Assembly (NCBI RefSeq): GCF_018494085.1
Contig: NZ_JABBFP010000005.1
Coordinates: 124,001 to 188,000 of the forward strand
From: Rosenbergiella collisarenosi
GTDB lineage: Bacteria > Pseudomonadota > Gammaproteobacteria > Enterobacterales > Enterobacteriaceae
Reading direction: 5' to 3'
Length of the DNA: 64,000 nt
Positions within the stretch are counted from its first letter, which is position 1, and each line of letters begins with the position of its first letter. The notes under the pieces were generated by a model. It had not been told where the DNA came from. It made no database searches and saw only the letters and a program-made list of their open reading frames with translations. A program made the position numbers and the translations under genes. Shown in pieces: positions 1 to 9,181 of the stretch.

Positions 1-173
1 CTGCGGAATTGAGGTTTAAGTAGAGCCTCATATAAAAAGGTTAATTGGTCATAGTTCAATGAGTCGGTGGCCACTCTAACCACTTTTATGAATATATCCT
101 AACTGAATAACCTGTTTTAATAATTTAATCTAGCATGCTTATACTTTCTTAAATCCATCAAGGAGTTACAGGC

Positions 174-1334
174 ATGAACGATAAAATTCCCACTGTACAT
201 AGTTGCGCGCGCCCGCTAAGCGCGCTGAGTAGCCCGAAAGAGGCTATACGTCAGTTCACGCCTAACTGGTTCGCCGCGACCATGGGCACGGGTATACTGT
301 CTCTGTCTCTTGCGCAGTTCCCTTGGTCGGTTCCGGGGTTGCGACTCATCGCGCAAGGACTCTGGATGTTTAACATCTTACTCTTTAGCGTCTTTGCCAT
401 AATGTATCTGGCCCGCTGGGTAATGTACTTCGGTGAAGCAAAGCGCATCTTTGGCCACTCAACTGTATCCATGTTCTTCGGCACTATTCCGATGGGCATG
501 GCTACCATCATCAACGGCTTGCTGGTGTTCGGTCTTCCTCTGTGGGGCGCTGACGTCATTCCGGTGGCACAGGTACTGTGGTGGCTGGACGTGGCGATGG
601 CGCTGCTGTGCGGCGTGTGTATTCCTTACATGATGTTTACCCGGCAGAAGCACAGTATTGACCAGATGACCGCCGTTTGGCTACTCCCGGTCGTGGCGGC
701 GGAAGTTGCTGCGGTAAGTGGCGGCCTACTGGTACCACACATTGCTGACGCGCACACGCAGCTCGGTATTATTATTACCAGCTATGTGCTGTGGGCATAC
801 TCAGTACCGGTTGCGCTGAGCATTCTCACCATCTTACTGCTGCGTATGGTGCTGCACAAGCTGCCGCACGAAAGCATGGCAGCCTCAAGTTGGTTGGCCC
901 TAGGGCCTATTGGCACTGGCTCGCTCGGCATGTTGGTCATTGGCGGAGCTGCGCAGGGGGTGTTTGCGGCGGCGGGTATGCCGGAAATCGGTCATATCGC
1001 ACAAGGCATTGGCTTTGTGGTAGGCATTATCTTTTGGGGTTGTGGGCTGTGGTGGATGCTGCTCGCTACGCTTATAACCATACGATATTTCCGTGAAGGT
1101 ATCCCTTTCAACTTAGGTTGGTGGGGCTTTACCTTCCCATTGGGTGTATACACTGTGGCCACGCTTAAACTATCGGTAATGATTGACCTGTCATTCTTTA
1201 AGGGCTTCAGTACGCTTCTCGTTATCATGCTGGTTATTATGTGGTTGATTGTTACGGTGAAGACAGTATGCGGAGCGTGGAGCGGAAAGCTTTTTTCTTC
1301 TCCCTGCTTGGCTGGGCTGGATGGGAAATCCTGA
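174..1334 (+). CDS. TDT-family (TehA/SLAC1-like) transporter
   Basis: Integral membrane protein of 386 residues with about ten hydrophobic segments. The N-terminal signature FTPNWFAATMGTGILS (about residues 27-43) is typical of the tellurite-resistance/dicarboxylate transporter (TDT) family, which includes TehA, the sulfite exporter Ssu1 and plant SLAC1 anion channels. Substrate cannot be read from sequence; an anion such as sulfite or a C4-dicarboxylate is possible. An AGGAG ribosome site at 161-165 supports the ATG at 174. The gene stands alone, about 430 bp from the 3' end of tRNA-Arg with an integrase stump between, so it may be cargo of a decayed integrated element. Family sure, function open. 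Confidence 0.85.
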   Translation: MNDKIPTVHSCARPLSALSSPKEAIRQFTPNWFAATMGTGILSLSLAQFPWSVPGLRLIAQGLWMFNILLFSVFAIMYLARWVMYFGEAKRIFGHSTVSMFFGTIPMGMATIINGLLVFGLPLWGADVIPVAQVLWWLDVAMALLCGVCIPYMMFTRQKHSIDQMTAVWLLPVVAAEVAAVSGGLLVPHIADAHTQLGIIITSYVLWAYSVPVALSILTILLLRMVLHKLPHESMAASSWLALGPIGTGSLGMLVIGGAAQGVFAAAGMPEIGHIAQGIGFVVGIIFWGCGLWWMLLATLITIRYFREGIPFNLGWWGFTFPLGVYTVATLKLSVMIDLSFFKGFSTLLVIMLVIMWLIVTVKTVCGAWSGKLFSSPCLAGLDGKS

Positions 1335-1534
1335 GTGGATACTTAAAAATAGCTTTGCTGGCAATGCGGTACTTTAGCAAGTCAGGCATATGAAACGCTT
1401 AGTCAGTTGAATCCTAGCCTTGATTTACCGACTAGTGCGTACTTGAAATGTGTAATTATGCTATGTATTTTTCTTAAAGGTTCCCGCCAACTATGAGAAC
1501 CAGGGCTGCGAACCTTAGCGTGAACTGCGAACCA

Positions 1535-1615
1535 TTAGAGGTCACCACCATCAGATAGCTTATAGGGTTTGTCTTGGGCTTTGGCAGTATCTAGCTGACG
1601 GGCATTTAGCTTCAT
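1535..1615 (-). pseudogene. Stump of a P4-type tyrosine integrase
   Basis: Reading leftward from the ATG at 1615, 27 codons encode MKLNARQLDTAK...KPYKLSDGGDL before a TAA at 1535-1537. This matches the N-terminal start of P4/CP4-57-type tyrosine recombinases, whose first residues commonly read like KLTARQID.AKP.DKPYKL.DGGGLYL. The SAM-like and catalytic domains are absent. The stump begins about 150 bp from the 3' end of tRNA-Arg(UCU) and points away from it, as expected for an integrase of an element inserted in a tRNA gene. Sequence beyond the stop shows no further integrase similarity that I can see. Confidence 0.65.
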
Positions 1616-1678
1616 TTTGGGGGTATCTATTTCATTGAACCTGAGAATCCCCCACTTGTGAGTGGATGACAATGGATA

Positions 1679-1759
1679 TTACTGGACGTTAGTAGACAAG
1701 AGATTGGCTGAGATGGTTGATTTTACTGGGATGAGTAGAGGTTACTGGAGGGTAGTGGA
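1679..1759. repeat. Three imperfect direct repeats beside tRNA-Arg
   Basis: Three 18-bp copies begin at 1679, 1723 and 1742. All start TTACTGG and share an AGTRG core in their second half. They sit between the integrase stump and the 3' end of the tRNA. That is where arm-type integrase binding sites lie in integrated elements, so they may be remnants of such sites; this role is inferred. Confidence 0.5.
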
Positions 1760-1767
1760 TGTTGAAA

Positions 1768-1844
1768 TGGTGCGCCCTATAGGATTCGAACCTATGACCT
1801 ACGGCTTAGAAGGCCGGTGCTCTATCCAACTGAGCTAAGGGCGC
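1768..1844 (-). tRNA. argU: tRNA-Arg(UCU)
   Basis: The reverse strand gives a full 77-nt cloverleaf including the encoded CCA. The acceptor GCGCCCT pairs with AGGGCGC, the anticodon loop holds TCT, and the T-loop reads GGTTCGAATCC. It decodes AGA (and AGG). It lies next to folD, as argU does in E. coli, where the gene is a known prophage attachment site (DLP12). Confidence 0.97.
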
Positions 1845-2021
1845 CCTGATTTCTGTCACGGATTATACGGTTGAAGGGGCATGAGTCAATCACTTTACGC
1901 GACGAATCAGCTTATTGCTGAAGCTTTAACCATAATTCGCAAATCTTAACCTGACAGTTTTGTCTGCATCTGACAAAATACCCAGATTCCCCCTAATAGC
2001 CTAAAAGTGGATTTTATCCGG

Positions 2022-2888
2022 ATGTCAGCGAAAATTATTGATGGTAAAACGATTGCGCAGCAAGTTCGTGCTGAAGTTGCTGCTGGAGTTCAACAACGTC
2101 TTTCTGCTGGAAAGCGTGCGCCGGGTCTAGCGGTTATCCTAGTCGGAAATAATCCCGCTTCAGAGATCTATGTTGGCAGTAAACGTAAGGCGTGTGAGGA
2201 AGTGGGCTTTATCTCCCGCTCGTACGATCTTCCTGCAACCACGAGTGAACAAGCGTTGCTAGAACTTATCGACCAGCTTAATGATGATCAGGCTATCGAT
2301 GGCATTCTCGTCCAATTGCCGCTACCGGAAGGTATCGACAACGTCAAAGTTTTGGAGCGCATTGCGCCGAGTAAAGATGTCGATGGGTTTCACCCTTATA
2401 ATGTTGGCAGACTCTGCCAGCGCGCGCCGATACTTCGCCCCTGCACGCCACGTGGGATTATTACCTTATTAGAGCGTAATCAGGTTGATACCTTCGGGTT
2501 GAACGCTGTTATCGTCGGCGCTTCCAACATTGTTGGGCGCCCGATGGCGCTAGAATTACTTCTGGCGGGTTGTACGACTACGGTCACACACCGATTTACC
2601 AAAGACCTTCGCGCGCATGTAGAGCGTGCAGACTTGCTGGTGGTCGCGGTAGGTAAAGCACACTTCATCCCTGGAGAGTGGATTAAGCCTGGCGCGATTG
2701 TCATCGATGTAGGGATTAATCGCTTAGAAAACGGTAAAGTGACTGGCGATGTCGATTTCGCTACTGCTTCCCAACGCGCATCACTTATCACGCCGGTACC
2801 AGGTGGAGTAGGGCCGATGACGGTAGCAACCTTAATTCAAAATACGTTAGAAGCCTGTGAAAAATATCACAGCGGAGATCATCAATAA
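2022..2888 (+). CDS. folD: Bifunctional methylene-THF dehydrogenase/cyclohydrolase
   Basis: FolD interconverts 5,10-methylene-THF, methenyl-THF and 10-formyl-THF in the cytoplasm, using NADP. From the ATG at 2022 the protein is 288 residues, the E. coli length, starting [14 protein letters not shown]. An in-frame GTG at 2007 would add five residues without family support. Visible features are the [13 protein letters not shown] segment with the catalytic Tyr and Lys, [10 protein letters not shown], the NADP-binding region [10 protein letters not shown] and the C-terminal [10 protein letters not shown]. The stop overlaps the start of ybcJ by one base (TAATG), suggesting coupled translation. Confidence 0.97.
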   Translation: MSAKIIDGKTIAQQVRAEVAAGVQQRLSAGKRAPGLAVILVGNNPASEIYVGSKRKACEEVGFISRSYDLPATTSEQALLELIDQLNDDQAIDGILVQLPLPEGIDNVKVLERIAPSKDVDGFHPYNVGRLCQRAPILRPCTPRGIITLLERNQVDTFGLNAVIVGASNIVGRPMALELLLAGCTTTVTHRFTKDLRAHVERADLLVVAVGKAHFIPGEWIKPGAIVIDVGINRLENGKVTGDVDFATASQRASLITPVPGGVGPMTVATLIQNTLEACEKYHSGDHQ

Positions 2889-3100
2889 TGCAGCAATTTT
2901 CTTTAGGTAAACACGCCCACGTCGACCTCTGCGATCTACTTAAACTTGAGGGACTGACAGAAAGTGGTGCGCAAGCCAAAATCGTTATCGATGCCGGAGA
3001 GGTCACCGTTGATGGCCAAGTCGAAACACGTAAACGTTGCAAGATCCATGCGCAGCAGGTGGTCAGCTTTGCAGGACAATCGATTAAAGTGATCGATTAA
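2888..3100 (+). CDS. ybcJ: S4-domain RNA-binding protein YbcJ
   Basis: Small 70-residue protein made almost entirely of one S4-like RNA-binding domain. The diagnostic stretch is LCDLLKLEGLTESGAQAK followed by GEVTVDGQVETRKRCKI. It matches E. coli YbcJ in length and sequence. The cellular RNA target is not established. It is translationally coupled to folD by a one-base overlap, the same arrangement as in relatives. A long hairpin follows the stop codon. Confidence 0.93.
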   Translation: MQQFSLGKHAHVDLCDLLKLEGLTESGAQAKIVIDAGEVTVDGQVETRKRCKIHAQQVVSFAGQSIKVID

Positions 3101-3109
3101 TTTTACACC

Positions 3110-3140
3110 ATGACCGAATGGCTTCTGGCGATTCGGTCAT
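3110..3140 (+). terminator. Hairpin after ybcJ
   Basis: A perfect 10-bp inverted repeat (ATGACCGAAT and its complement) encloses an 11-nt loop just after ybcJ. No T-run follows, so it is a possible RNA 3'-end or processing structure rather than a clear intrinsic terminator. Confidence 0.45.
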
Positions 3141-3259
3141 TGGCTCAGAGAATCCTTAATTTGTTATTAAAATCCGCACAGTGCATCTCTGCGCTACCCT
3201 AAATCATAAATGTTGTTATAAGATTGTTTAATATTTATCATTTAGGATCGGACAAAATA

Positions 3260-3823
3260 ATGAACAAGCTTTTATCCTCTCTATGCCTTATCGCCGCGTC
3301 GGTAGGGAGTGCTGCGGCTTTTGCTGCACCGTTCACACTCAGTTCCCCCGATTTTACCGCGGGTAAACTTCTGCCTAGCGCGGCAGGGGGCAAGCCGGGG
3401 AACGATCCTGCTTGCCATGGGCAAAATATTTCCCCGTTACTGGAATGGCAAAATGCGCCAGCGAATACCAAGAGCTATGCGCTGATTATTCAAGATCCAC
3501 AGGGTAAGAACGGTCTTGGGGTCACCCATCTGGTCGCCTACGGTATTCCGGCAACCACTCAACGTCTGGAGCGTACCGCGCTGAGTAACGGTAAAGGGTT
3601 CGTGGGTGGACTGAATAGTAAAGGGACTGAGGCCTACGTCGGACCTTGCCCCCCTCCGACACTCGATTTGCATTACTACACCTTCACATTAATCGCGACT
3701 GACCTTGCACCGACAGCGCTGCCGGCGGGGCTATTGCGTGAAGAGCTGCTCCATCGTCTCGAAGGCCATGCGCTCGCCGCTGCAGGAACAGTTGCCGGCT
3801 ATCAAGCGCAGATCCCCCACTGA
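3260..3823 (+). CDS. Periplasmic PEBP-family protein (YbhB/YbcL-like)
   Basis: Phosphatidylethanolamine-binding/Raf-kinase-inhibitor-like protein of 187 residues. The start at 3260 (MNKLLSSLCL) follows TTAGGA and yields a normal signal peptide, probably cut near AAFAAP. The mature part shows family motifs: the ISPLLEW block (where others have TSPxLxW), the IIQDPQ block corresponding to the usual DPDAP, the HLVAYGIP segment replacing HWVxxNIP, and GPCPPP near residue 135. Bacterial members are poorly characterised; some are secreted or modulate signalling. It lies between ybcJ and a membrane EEP protein in the same direction. Family sure, role unknown. Confidence 0.85.
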   Translation: MNKLLSSLCLIAASVGSAAAFAAPFTLSSPDFTAGKLLPSAAGGKPGNDPACHGQNISPLLEWQNAPANTKSYALIIQDPQGKNGLGVTHLVAYGIPATTQRLERTALSNGKGFVGGLNSKGTEAYVGPCPPPTLDLHYYTFTLIATDLAPTALPAGLLREELLHRLEGHALAAAGTVAGYQAQIPH

Positions 3824-3845
3824 TAGTTAAATCGAGATCGCATCT

Positions 3846-4928
3846 GTGCTAATACTCTTAACGTTGTTAAGCAGTGTATTATTACTCTTAACGTTAGCCC
3901 CACTTTCCCACTGCCGCTATTGGTGGGTGAGGGTGTGGGATTTTCCACGCGTACAATTGTTGGTGATTGCGTTAGCGTTGGCCCTAACCTCTAGCTATTA
4001 CGAGCTGGAATCGACGTTATGGGTAACTCTGCTGCAATTCGTCACGTTAGGCTGTGCTGCATACCAATTACTCTGGATCTATCCTTACACGCCTTTTGCG
4101 CGTAAGCAGGTTAAGGACGCGCGGCCACAATGGTCTGGAACCACGCTTAAAGTCATGGTATCGAATGTATTAACGCCTAACCGTCAGGCTGACAAGCTGC
4201 TCGCGCTAGTCGAACAACAGCGGCCAGATGTCTTAGTCGCGGTCGAAACGGATCAATGGTGGGAGGATCAGCTTAAGCCCTTGGAACAACACTATCCTTG
4301 GGTCATTCGCTGTCCACAAGACAATCTTTATGGGATGCATGTGTATTCGCGGATCGCCGTACGCGATGCCAAGATTCAGTACCTCGTCGATGCTGAGATC
4401 CCCTCGGCGCATCTGCTCTTAGTGACGGAGGAGGGGACTGAGGTGAGTCTACATTGTCTTCATCCTACGCCCCCTAGCCCAACAGAGAACGATGTTTCCA
4501 CGGATCGGGATGCAGAGTTAGTTATGGTGGGTAAAAGCGTCAAACAGCGCGACATACCGGTTATCGTTACGGGGGATATGAACGATGTCGCATGGTCACG
4601 CAGTACGCGCTTATTCCTCAAAGTCAGTGGACTGATGGATCCGCGTCGTGGGCGGGGCATGTTCTCGACGTTCCACGCGAGCTATCCTTTCCTTCGCTGG
4701 CCCCTCGACCATGTTTTCCACAGTAAGCATTTTGTTTTAAAAGCGCTAAAACGGCTACCGAGTATTGGCTCCGATCACTATCCCTTCTATGTGGAGTTGC
4801 TTTATCATCCTGAGCAGGGCGCCGAGCAGCAAGAATTGCAGCATAACGGTGCGGATGAGAAGTTGGCGAGAGAGGTGTTACATACCGTCGCAGGTGACGA
4901 AAAACACGTTCATCGTCCTGGAGGGTAA
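3846..4928 (+). CDS. Membrane-anchored EEP-family protein
   Basis: 360-residue protein with a GTG start. The first 85 residues form about three transmembrane helices. The rest is an endonuclease/exonuclease/phosphatase fold. Visible active-site motifs are VSNVLTPN (metal/phosphate side), LVAVETD with the metal-binding Glu, LHCLHPTPP, VTGDMND, and DHVFHS plus GSDHYPF with the catalytic Asp-His. Substrate could be a nucleic acid, a phosphoinositide-like lipid or a phosphodiester and cannot be decided. The catalytic domain should face one side of the inner membrane. A hydrophilic tail after about residue 325 lies outside the domain. It follows the PEBP gene by 22 bp. Confidence 0.8.
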   Translation: MLILLTLLSSVLLLLTLAPLSHCRYWWVRVWDFPRVQLLVIALALALTSSYYELESTLWVTLLQFVTLGCAAYQLLWIYPYTPFARKQVKDARPQWSGTTLKVMVSNVLTPNRQADKLLALVEQQRPDVLVAVETDQWWEDQLKPLEQHYPWVIRCPQDNLYGMHVYSRIAVRDAKIQYLVDAEIPSAHLLLVTEEGTEVSLHCLHPTPPSPTENDVSTDRDAELVMVGKSVKQRDIPVIVTGDMNDVAWSRSTRLFLKVSGLMDPRRGRGMFSTFHASYPFLRWPLDHVFHSKHFVLKALKRLPSIGSDHYPFYVELLYHPEQGAEQQELQHNGADEKLAREVLHTVAGDEKHVHRPGG

Positions 4929-5128
4929 AAATATCTCAACTCCCCGTACTGTCAGACATGGTTCCGGTTCCAAAAAATAGGGGTTTTGCTGGCTGAATAT
5001 CAAGCAATTGTACAAAAAAACGATATTTATCACTTTTTCATCAGATCTTACTGGACAAATGGCTCCGCAATTGGTGTACTAGATACCGACACAGATTTAG
5101 TGTCTTTTTTAATGTAAAGGTAATATAG

Positions 5129-5338
5129 ATGTCTAAGATTAAAGGTAACGTTAAGTGGTTTAATGAATCTAAAGGATTCGGTTTCATTACTCCTGAAGAT
5201 GGCAGCAAAGATGTATTCGTACACTTCTCTGCTATCCAGAGCAATGGCTTCAAAACTCTTGCTGAAGGTCAACGCGTTGAGTTTGAAATTACTGATGGTG
5301 CTAAAGGCCCATCTGCTGCTAACGTTATCAGCCTGTAA
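5129..5338 (+). CDS. cspE: Cold-shock-like RNA chaperone CspE
   Basis: 69 residues, almost identical to E. coli CspE. The RNA-binding motifs KGFGFI (RNP1) and VFVHF (RNP2) are intact. CspE binds single-stranded RNA and melts hairpins, acting as an antiterminator and transcript stabiliser. AAAGGT upstream is the ribosome site. About 200 bp of AT-rich leader precedes the gene, consistent with the long 5' UTRs of csp genes. A strong terminator follows. Confidence 0.97.
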   Translation: MSKIKGNVKWFNESKGFGFITPEDGSKDVFVHFSAIQSNGFKTLAEGQRVEFEITDGAKGPSAANVISL

Positions 5339-5360
5339 TTTAACAGCCAGAATTCAAAAA

Positions 5361-5388
5361 CCCGCCTTTTAGGCGGGTTTTTTTTTGC
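5361..5388 (+). terminator. Intrinsic terminator of cspE
   Basis: CCCGCCT and AGGCGGG form a GC-rich stem with a short T loop, followed by an unbroken run of T residues. This is a textbook Rho-independent terminator for cspE. Confidence 0.93.
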
Positions 5389-5437
5389 TATAACGTTGTA
5401 AGAATGTTAATACGCAATCTGTTACAGATCACAATTG

Positions 5438-5446
5438 TGTTATAAT
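5438..5446 (+). promoter_or_regulatory. Putative extended -10 promoter of tatE
   Basis: TGTTATAAT is a perfect -10 hexamer with an extended TG one base upstream, about 55 bp before tatE. No good -35 sits at 17 bp, which is common for extended -10 promoters. Not tested. Confidence 0.5.
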
Positions 5447-5503
5447 CCTACTCTATCATGATAGGTGTCATGTCCTGCTAGGTAATGAGGTTGAAAGAGA
5501 GTT

Positions 5504-5707
5504 ATGGAAGGTATTAGCTTAGCCAAGCTGTTAATCATTGGCGCATTAATCGTTTTATTGTTTGGTACGAATAAGTTACGTTCACTAGGTGGCGACTTAG
5601 GAAGTGCAATCAAGGGCTTCAAGAAAGCGATGAAAGAAGAAGACTCGACGGCGAAAACCCCCGCTGCCGAAGAAGTGACGGCAGATCGCGTCACGCATAA
5701 AGAGTAA
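5504..5707 (+). CDS. tatE: Twin-arginine translocase subunit TatE
   Basis: 67 residues. An N-terminal transmembrane helix (about residues 6-20) ending LLFGTNKL is followed by the amphipathic helix with [16 protein letters not shown], then a charged tail. TatE is the TatA paralogue that can take part in the Tat pore for folded proteins. The gene stands alone between cspE and lipA, as in E. coli, and its length matches. A bidirectional terminator separates it from the convergent lipA. Confidence 0.95.
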   Translation: MEGISLAKLLIIGALIVLLFGTNKLRSLGGDLGSAIKGFKKAMKEEDSTAKTPAAEEVTADRVTHKE

Positions 5708-5750
5708 TCTCACGCTCAATTACGACTTATTGTAAGTAAATATAAAAAAA

Positions 5751-5779
5751 GCCAGTATTCGAATGAGTACTGGCTTTTT
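5751..5779. terminator. Bidirectional terminator tatE/lipA
   Basis: GCCAGTAYTC pairs with GAGTACTGGC, with a T-run on the plus side and an A-run on the other. It can end transcription of both tatE and lipA. Confidence 0.88.
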
Positions 5780-5794
5780 GCTGTAGGGAAGGGG

Positions 5795-6760
5795 CTATTT
5801 AATTTCGATACCTTGCGCCTGCATATCGGCATGGTACGAGGAACGGACGAAAGGTCCACAAGCAGCGTGGGTAAAGCCCATCTCCATGGCAGCCTCTTTC
5901 ATCTCATCAAACTCTGCAGGGCTCACATAGCGCTGCACAGGCAGATGGTGACGGCTAGGTTGTAAGTACTGGCCAAGGGTTAGCATCGTCACGCCATGGC
6001 GGCGCAGATCACGCATAACCTCTACAATCTCTTCGTTCGTTTCGCCTAATCCTACCATCAGTCCTGACTTAGTCGGAATTTCAGGATGCTGCTGCTTAAA
6101 TTTCTCCAGTAAAGTTAATGACCACTGGTAGTTGGCCCCTGGGCGCACTTGGCGATATAAACGGGGGACATTTTCAAGATTATGGTTGAAGACATCTGGA
6201 GGAGACGCTGAAAGGATCTCTAAGGCTTTATCCATGCGTCCACGAAAGTCGGGAACCAGCGTCTCGATTTTAATCGTCGGGCTTTTTGCGCGGATAGCAT
6301 CGATACAGTCGGCAAAGTGTTGTGCACCACCGTCACGCAAATCATCACGGTCAACGGAGGTGATCACCACATAACGTAATGCCATGTCTGCAATAGTCTG
6401 TCCGAGTTTCTCTGGCTCGTTGGCGTCGGGGGCGACAGGACGACCATGGGCAACATCACAGAATGGACAACGGCGCGTACAGATAGCCCCAAGAATCATA
6501 AAGGTGGCTGTTCCGTGGTTGAAGCACTCTGCCAGGTTAGGGCAGGAGGCTTCTTCACAGACTGAGTGTAGGCCATTTTTACGCATCGCTGCTTTAATCC
6601 CTTGAATGCGACTTGAATCAGCAGGCAGCTTAATCTTCATCCACTCGGGTTTACGCAGGACTTCTTGGCGTTCAGTGACAACGGTCTTCACCGGAATCAA
6701 GGCCATTTTATCGGCGTCACGGTATTTAACGCCGCGTTCCATCTGTATTGGTTTGCTCAT
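5795..6760 (-). CDS. lipA: Lipoyl synthase
   Basis: Radical-SAM enzyme that inserts two sulfurs into octanoylated domains to form lipoate. The start at 6760 ([10 protein letters not shown]) gives 321 residues, the E. coli length; 18 further upstream codons are in frame but lack family support. Two cluster motifs are visible: C68/C73/C79 (auxiliary [4Fe-4S], the sulfur donor) and C94/C98/C101 (CTRRCPFC, radical-SAM cluster). A C-terminal FVRSSYHAD contains the Ser that ligates the auxiliary cluster. It lies downstream of lipB; its products are needed by SucB encoded at the other end of this window. Confidence 0.97.
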   Translation of the reverse strand: MSKPIQMERGVKYRDADKMALIPVKTVVTERQEVLRKPEWMKIKLPADSSRIQGIKAAMRKNGLHSVCEEASCPNLAECFNHGTATFMILGAICTRRCPFCDVAHGRPVAPDANEPEKLGQTIADMALRYVVITSVDRDDLRDGGAQHFADCIDAIRAKSPTIKIETLVPDFRGRMDKALEILSASPPDVFNHNLENVPRLYRQVRPGANYQWSLTLLEKFKQQHPEIPTKSGLMVGLGETNEEIVEVMRDLRRHGVTMLTLGQYLQPSRHHLPVQRYVSPAEFDEMKEAAMEMGFTHAACGPFVRSSYHADMQAQGIEIK

Positions 6761-6881
6761 AAGGTATTCCGCATCACTGTCAGAAGAATCTCGCCTTATC
6801 GGAGAGTAATTCAACTTTTCTGATAAATTTGCAAAAGTATATCACTAGGCCGCTGCTTACACAGCCTCAAGCGCACAAAAG

Positions 6882-7586
6882 TTACAAGTTTGTAAAAGAA
6901 AGCGGATGAGTACTGGGTATTGGGCAGTCGGTGATTACCTTGGGGTAATGAACGTAATGGGTAAAATGTTTGACCAACGCTTCGGCGACCGCTGTTTGGC
7001 TTCGAGAGCTACCGAGGTCACGTAATTGTGTCATCGTCAATCCTGCGTAACCACAGGGATTGATACGGTCAAAAGGTGAAAGATCCATATCAACATTTAG
7101 TGCTAAGCCGTGGAAAGAGCAGCCATGACGGATACGCAGTCCAAGCGAACAGATCTTCTGTTCTGCGATATAAACGCCCGGTGCATCGGCGCGCGCATAG
7201 GCGTCGAGCTTATCGTCAGCAGCGGTCGCAATCACTGTATTCTCTAACGTCGTCACCAGATCTCGGACGCCAAGTTTACGACGGCGGATATCAATCAACA
7301 CGTACATGATCTGTTGGCCGGGACCATGATAAGTGACCTGCCCGCCGCGATCACTCTGCATCACCGGAATATCGCCGGTTGCCAATAAATGCTCAGCCTT
7401 CCCGGCTTGTCCCTGTGTGAAGACCGCCGGGTGTTCGACGAGCCATAGTTCGTCGGCGGTTTGCGGGCTACGCTGATCGGTAAACTGATGCATCGCCTCT
7501 GAAACCGCTGCCCACTCTTGCTGCCCAAGATAACGGACGATAAGGGGCGACTGTTCAATACTCGCGGCTGGCTGGCTGTGGTTCAT
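6882..7586 (-). CDS. lipB: Octanoyl-[acyl-carrier-protein]:protein octanoyltransferase
   Basis: Transfers octanoate from ACP to the lipoyl-domain lysine, the step before LipA. The 234-residue protein has the catalytic dyad Lys144 ([11 protein letters not shown]) and Cys178 (NPCGYAG). The core blocks [10 protein letters not shown] and [10 protein letters not shown] are intact. Its N- and C-terminal extensions make it about 20 residues longer than E. coli LipB (213). Its ATG overlaps the ybeD stop codon by one base (TAATG), so the two are coupled. There is a 121-bp gap to lipA. Confidence 0.96.
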   Translation of the reverse strand: MNHSQPAASIEQSPLIVRYLGQQEWAAVSEAMHQFTDQRSPQTADELWLVEHPAVFTQGQAGKAEHLLATGDIPVMQSDRGGQVTYHGPGQQIMYVLIDIRRRKLGVRDLVTTLENTVIATAADDKLDAYARADAPGVYIAEQKICSLGLRIRHGCSFHGLALNVDMDLSPFDRINPCGYAGLTMTQLRDLGSSRSQTAVAEALVKHFTHYVHYPKVITDCPIPSTHPLSFTNL

Positions 7587-7849
7587 TACATCACCATTCG
7601 AACAATTTCGATATTACCTAATTCTTCGTATAAGGTTTCGACTTGGTCGATGTGTGTCGCATTAATGGTGATAGAGACCGAGTGATAGTTTCCTTTACTA
7701 CTCGGGGTAATAGTCGGCGAGTATTCGCCTGGTGCATGGCGCTGTACGACCTCGATAACCTGATCAACCAGTTCAGGCTGAGCGAGGCCCATGACTTTGT
7801 ACGTGAAAGGGGTGGGAAATTCTAGCAGCTCATTTAATTTGGTTTTCAT
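7586..7849 (-). CDS. ybeD: DUF493 protein YbeD
   Basis: 87 residues from the ATG at 7849, which has GGAG five bases upstream; a GTG two codons earlier lies inside the ribosome site and is less likely. The sequence [21 protein letters not shown] and the central [17 protein letters not shown] match E. coli YbeD. The ACT-like alpha/beta fold suggests a small regulator, but its ligand is not known. It sits between dacA and lipB and is coupled to lipB. Confidence 0.95.
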   Translation of the reverse strand: MKTKLNELLEFPTPFTYKVMGLAQPELVDQVIEVVQRHAPGEYSPTITPSSKGNYHSVSITINATHIDQVETLYEELGNIEIVRMVM

Positions 7850-7862
7850 AGTCACTCCAAGA

Positions 7863-7890
7863 GAAAAAAGACTCCCGCGAACGCGGGAGT
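7863..7890 (-). terminator. Intrinsic terminator of dacA
   Basis: ACTCCCGC and GCGGGAGT form a perfect 8-bp stem with a four-base loop. On the minus strand it is followed by CTTTTTTC. It ends dacA transcription. Confidence 0.9.
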
Positions 7891-7936
7891 GAAGATTACT
7901 AAGTATGTGGGGGTCAGAACGCGAAAATCAAGGGAT

Positions 7937-9148
7937 TTAGCCAAACCAGTGATGGAACATCAGCTTAATATGGTCGACGATCTTACTGAAAAAGCCCCCT
8001 TCAGGCACCGCATTGAGCACCATCAGCGGACGCTTATCGATAATTTTTCCATCAAGCTGGAAATTAATGGTTCCGACGACTTGGTTTTTCTGAAGCGGGG
8101 CGTGTAGCTCTCCCGAATTTAAGACATAGCTGGCCTTGAGATCCTTCATACGCCCACGTGGGACGGTGATATAGACGTCTTTATTAACGCCTAACTCAGC
8201 TTTATCGGTATTACCAAACCAAACGGGTTCTGAGGCAAAGTCCTTGCCCGCTTTAATAGGGGAAATCGTTTCGAAAAAGCGGAAACCCCAAGTCAGTAAT
8301 TTTTTACTCTCGGTTTCGCGACCTTTATAGGTATGTCCGCCCATCACCGCAGAAATAAGCCGCATCTGGCCCTCTGTGGCGGAAGCGACCAAATTGTAGC
8401 CAGCGGAATTAGTATGGCCAGTCTTGATACCATCAACGTTCATACTGGTATCCCACAGCAAACCATTACGATTAAGCTGGCGGATATTGTTGAAGGTAAA
8501 CTCTTTTTCGTGATAGATCGCATATTCTTCAGGGACGTCGCGGATCAGCGCTTGGCCGATTAGCGCCATGTCGCGCGCTGAGCTGTATTGCCCTTCGGCG
8601 TCTAACCCATGCACGGTTTGAAAATGGGTGTTTTTCAAGCCGAGCGAGTTAACGTAGTTATTCATCAACCCGACAAAGGTGTCTTGACTACCTGCGACAT
8701 AATCAGCCATGGCGACGCACGCATCATTCCCCGACTGCAGGACAATACCGCGCGTAAGCTGAGAGACCGGTACGCGGTCGCCCGGTTTAAGGAACATCAA
8801 CGATGAACCCTTAAATACCGGGTTACCTGTCGCCCACGCATCTTGTCCTACGGTGACGAGATCGTCTTGGTGAATTTTACCGGCTTTAACCGCCTGACCA
8901 ATAACATAACTGGTCATCATTTTGGTTAAACTTGCGGGATCGCGACGAGCATCGGCATTTTTCTCAGCGAGGATCTTGCCTGAGTTATAGTCCATCACGA
9001 TATAGGCTTCGGCATCGATAGCGGGTACGCCTGGGATCATCGTTTGTACAAGTGTATCGTCAGCGTATACGCAAGGTCCAATCAGTGACGCCGTGAGGGA
9101 TAACAAGGTCAAGCGCTTAACGATCTTTAGAGTGAAAGCTTTATTCAT
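7937..9148 (-). CDS. dacA: D-alanyl-D-alanine carboxypeptidase PBP5
   Basis: Trims the terminal D-Ala from pentapeptide side chains of periplasmic peptidoglycan. 403 residues, as in E. coli. The signal peptide is probably cut after VYA (about residue 29). Penicillin-binding motifs are Ser73-x-x-Lys76 (SLTK), Ser139-Gly-Asn and Lys242-Thr-Gly. The C-terminal beta-domain ends in an amphipathic helix ([14 protein letters not shown]) that anchors it on the outer face of the inner membrane. It follows rlpA and has its own terminator. Confidence 0.96.
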   Translation of the reverse strand: MNKAFTLKIVKRLTLLSLTASLIGPCVYADDTLVQTMIPGVPAIDAEAYIVMDYNSGKILAEKNADARRDPASLTKMMTSYVIGQAVKAGKIHQDDLVTVGQDAWATGNPVFKGSSLMFLKPGDRVPVSQLTRGIVLQSGNDACVAMADYVAGSQDTFVGLMNNYVNSLGLKNTHFQTVHGLDAEGQYSSARDMALIGQALIRDVPEEYAIYHEKEFTFNNIRQLNRNGLLWDTSMNVDGIKTGHTNSAGYNLVASATEGQMRLISAVMGGHTYKGRETESKKLLTWGFRFFETISPIKAGKDFASEPVWFGNTDKAELGVNKDVYITVPRGRMKDLKASYVLNSGELHAPLQKNQVVGTINFQLDGKIIDKRPLMVLNAVPEGGFFSKIVDHIKLMFHHWFG

Positions 9149-9181
9149 TGTGACGTACTCATTCAGAGGCGTAGCTAAAGA

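Larger units (their letters stand above)
1335..1767. other. Intergenic remnant region beside tRNA-Arg
   Basis: These 433 bp carry no intact gene. They hold an integrase N-terminal stump on the minus strand and three short direct repeats before the tRNA, both listed separately. The rest shows no convincing coding remnant. The arrangement looks like the scar of an element that integrated at the tRNA gene. Confidence 0.6.

Noticed and set aside
1-173. Second attachment repeat (tRNA 3' end copy) left of the transporter gene
   Set aside because: No match to the tRNA 3' end was seen in the first 173 bp; it could lie outside the window.
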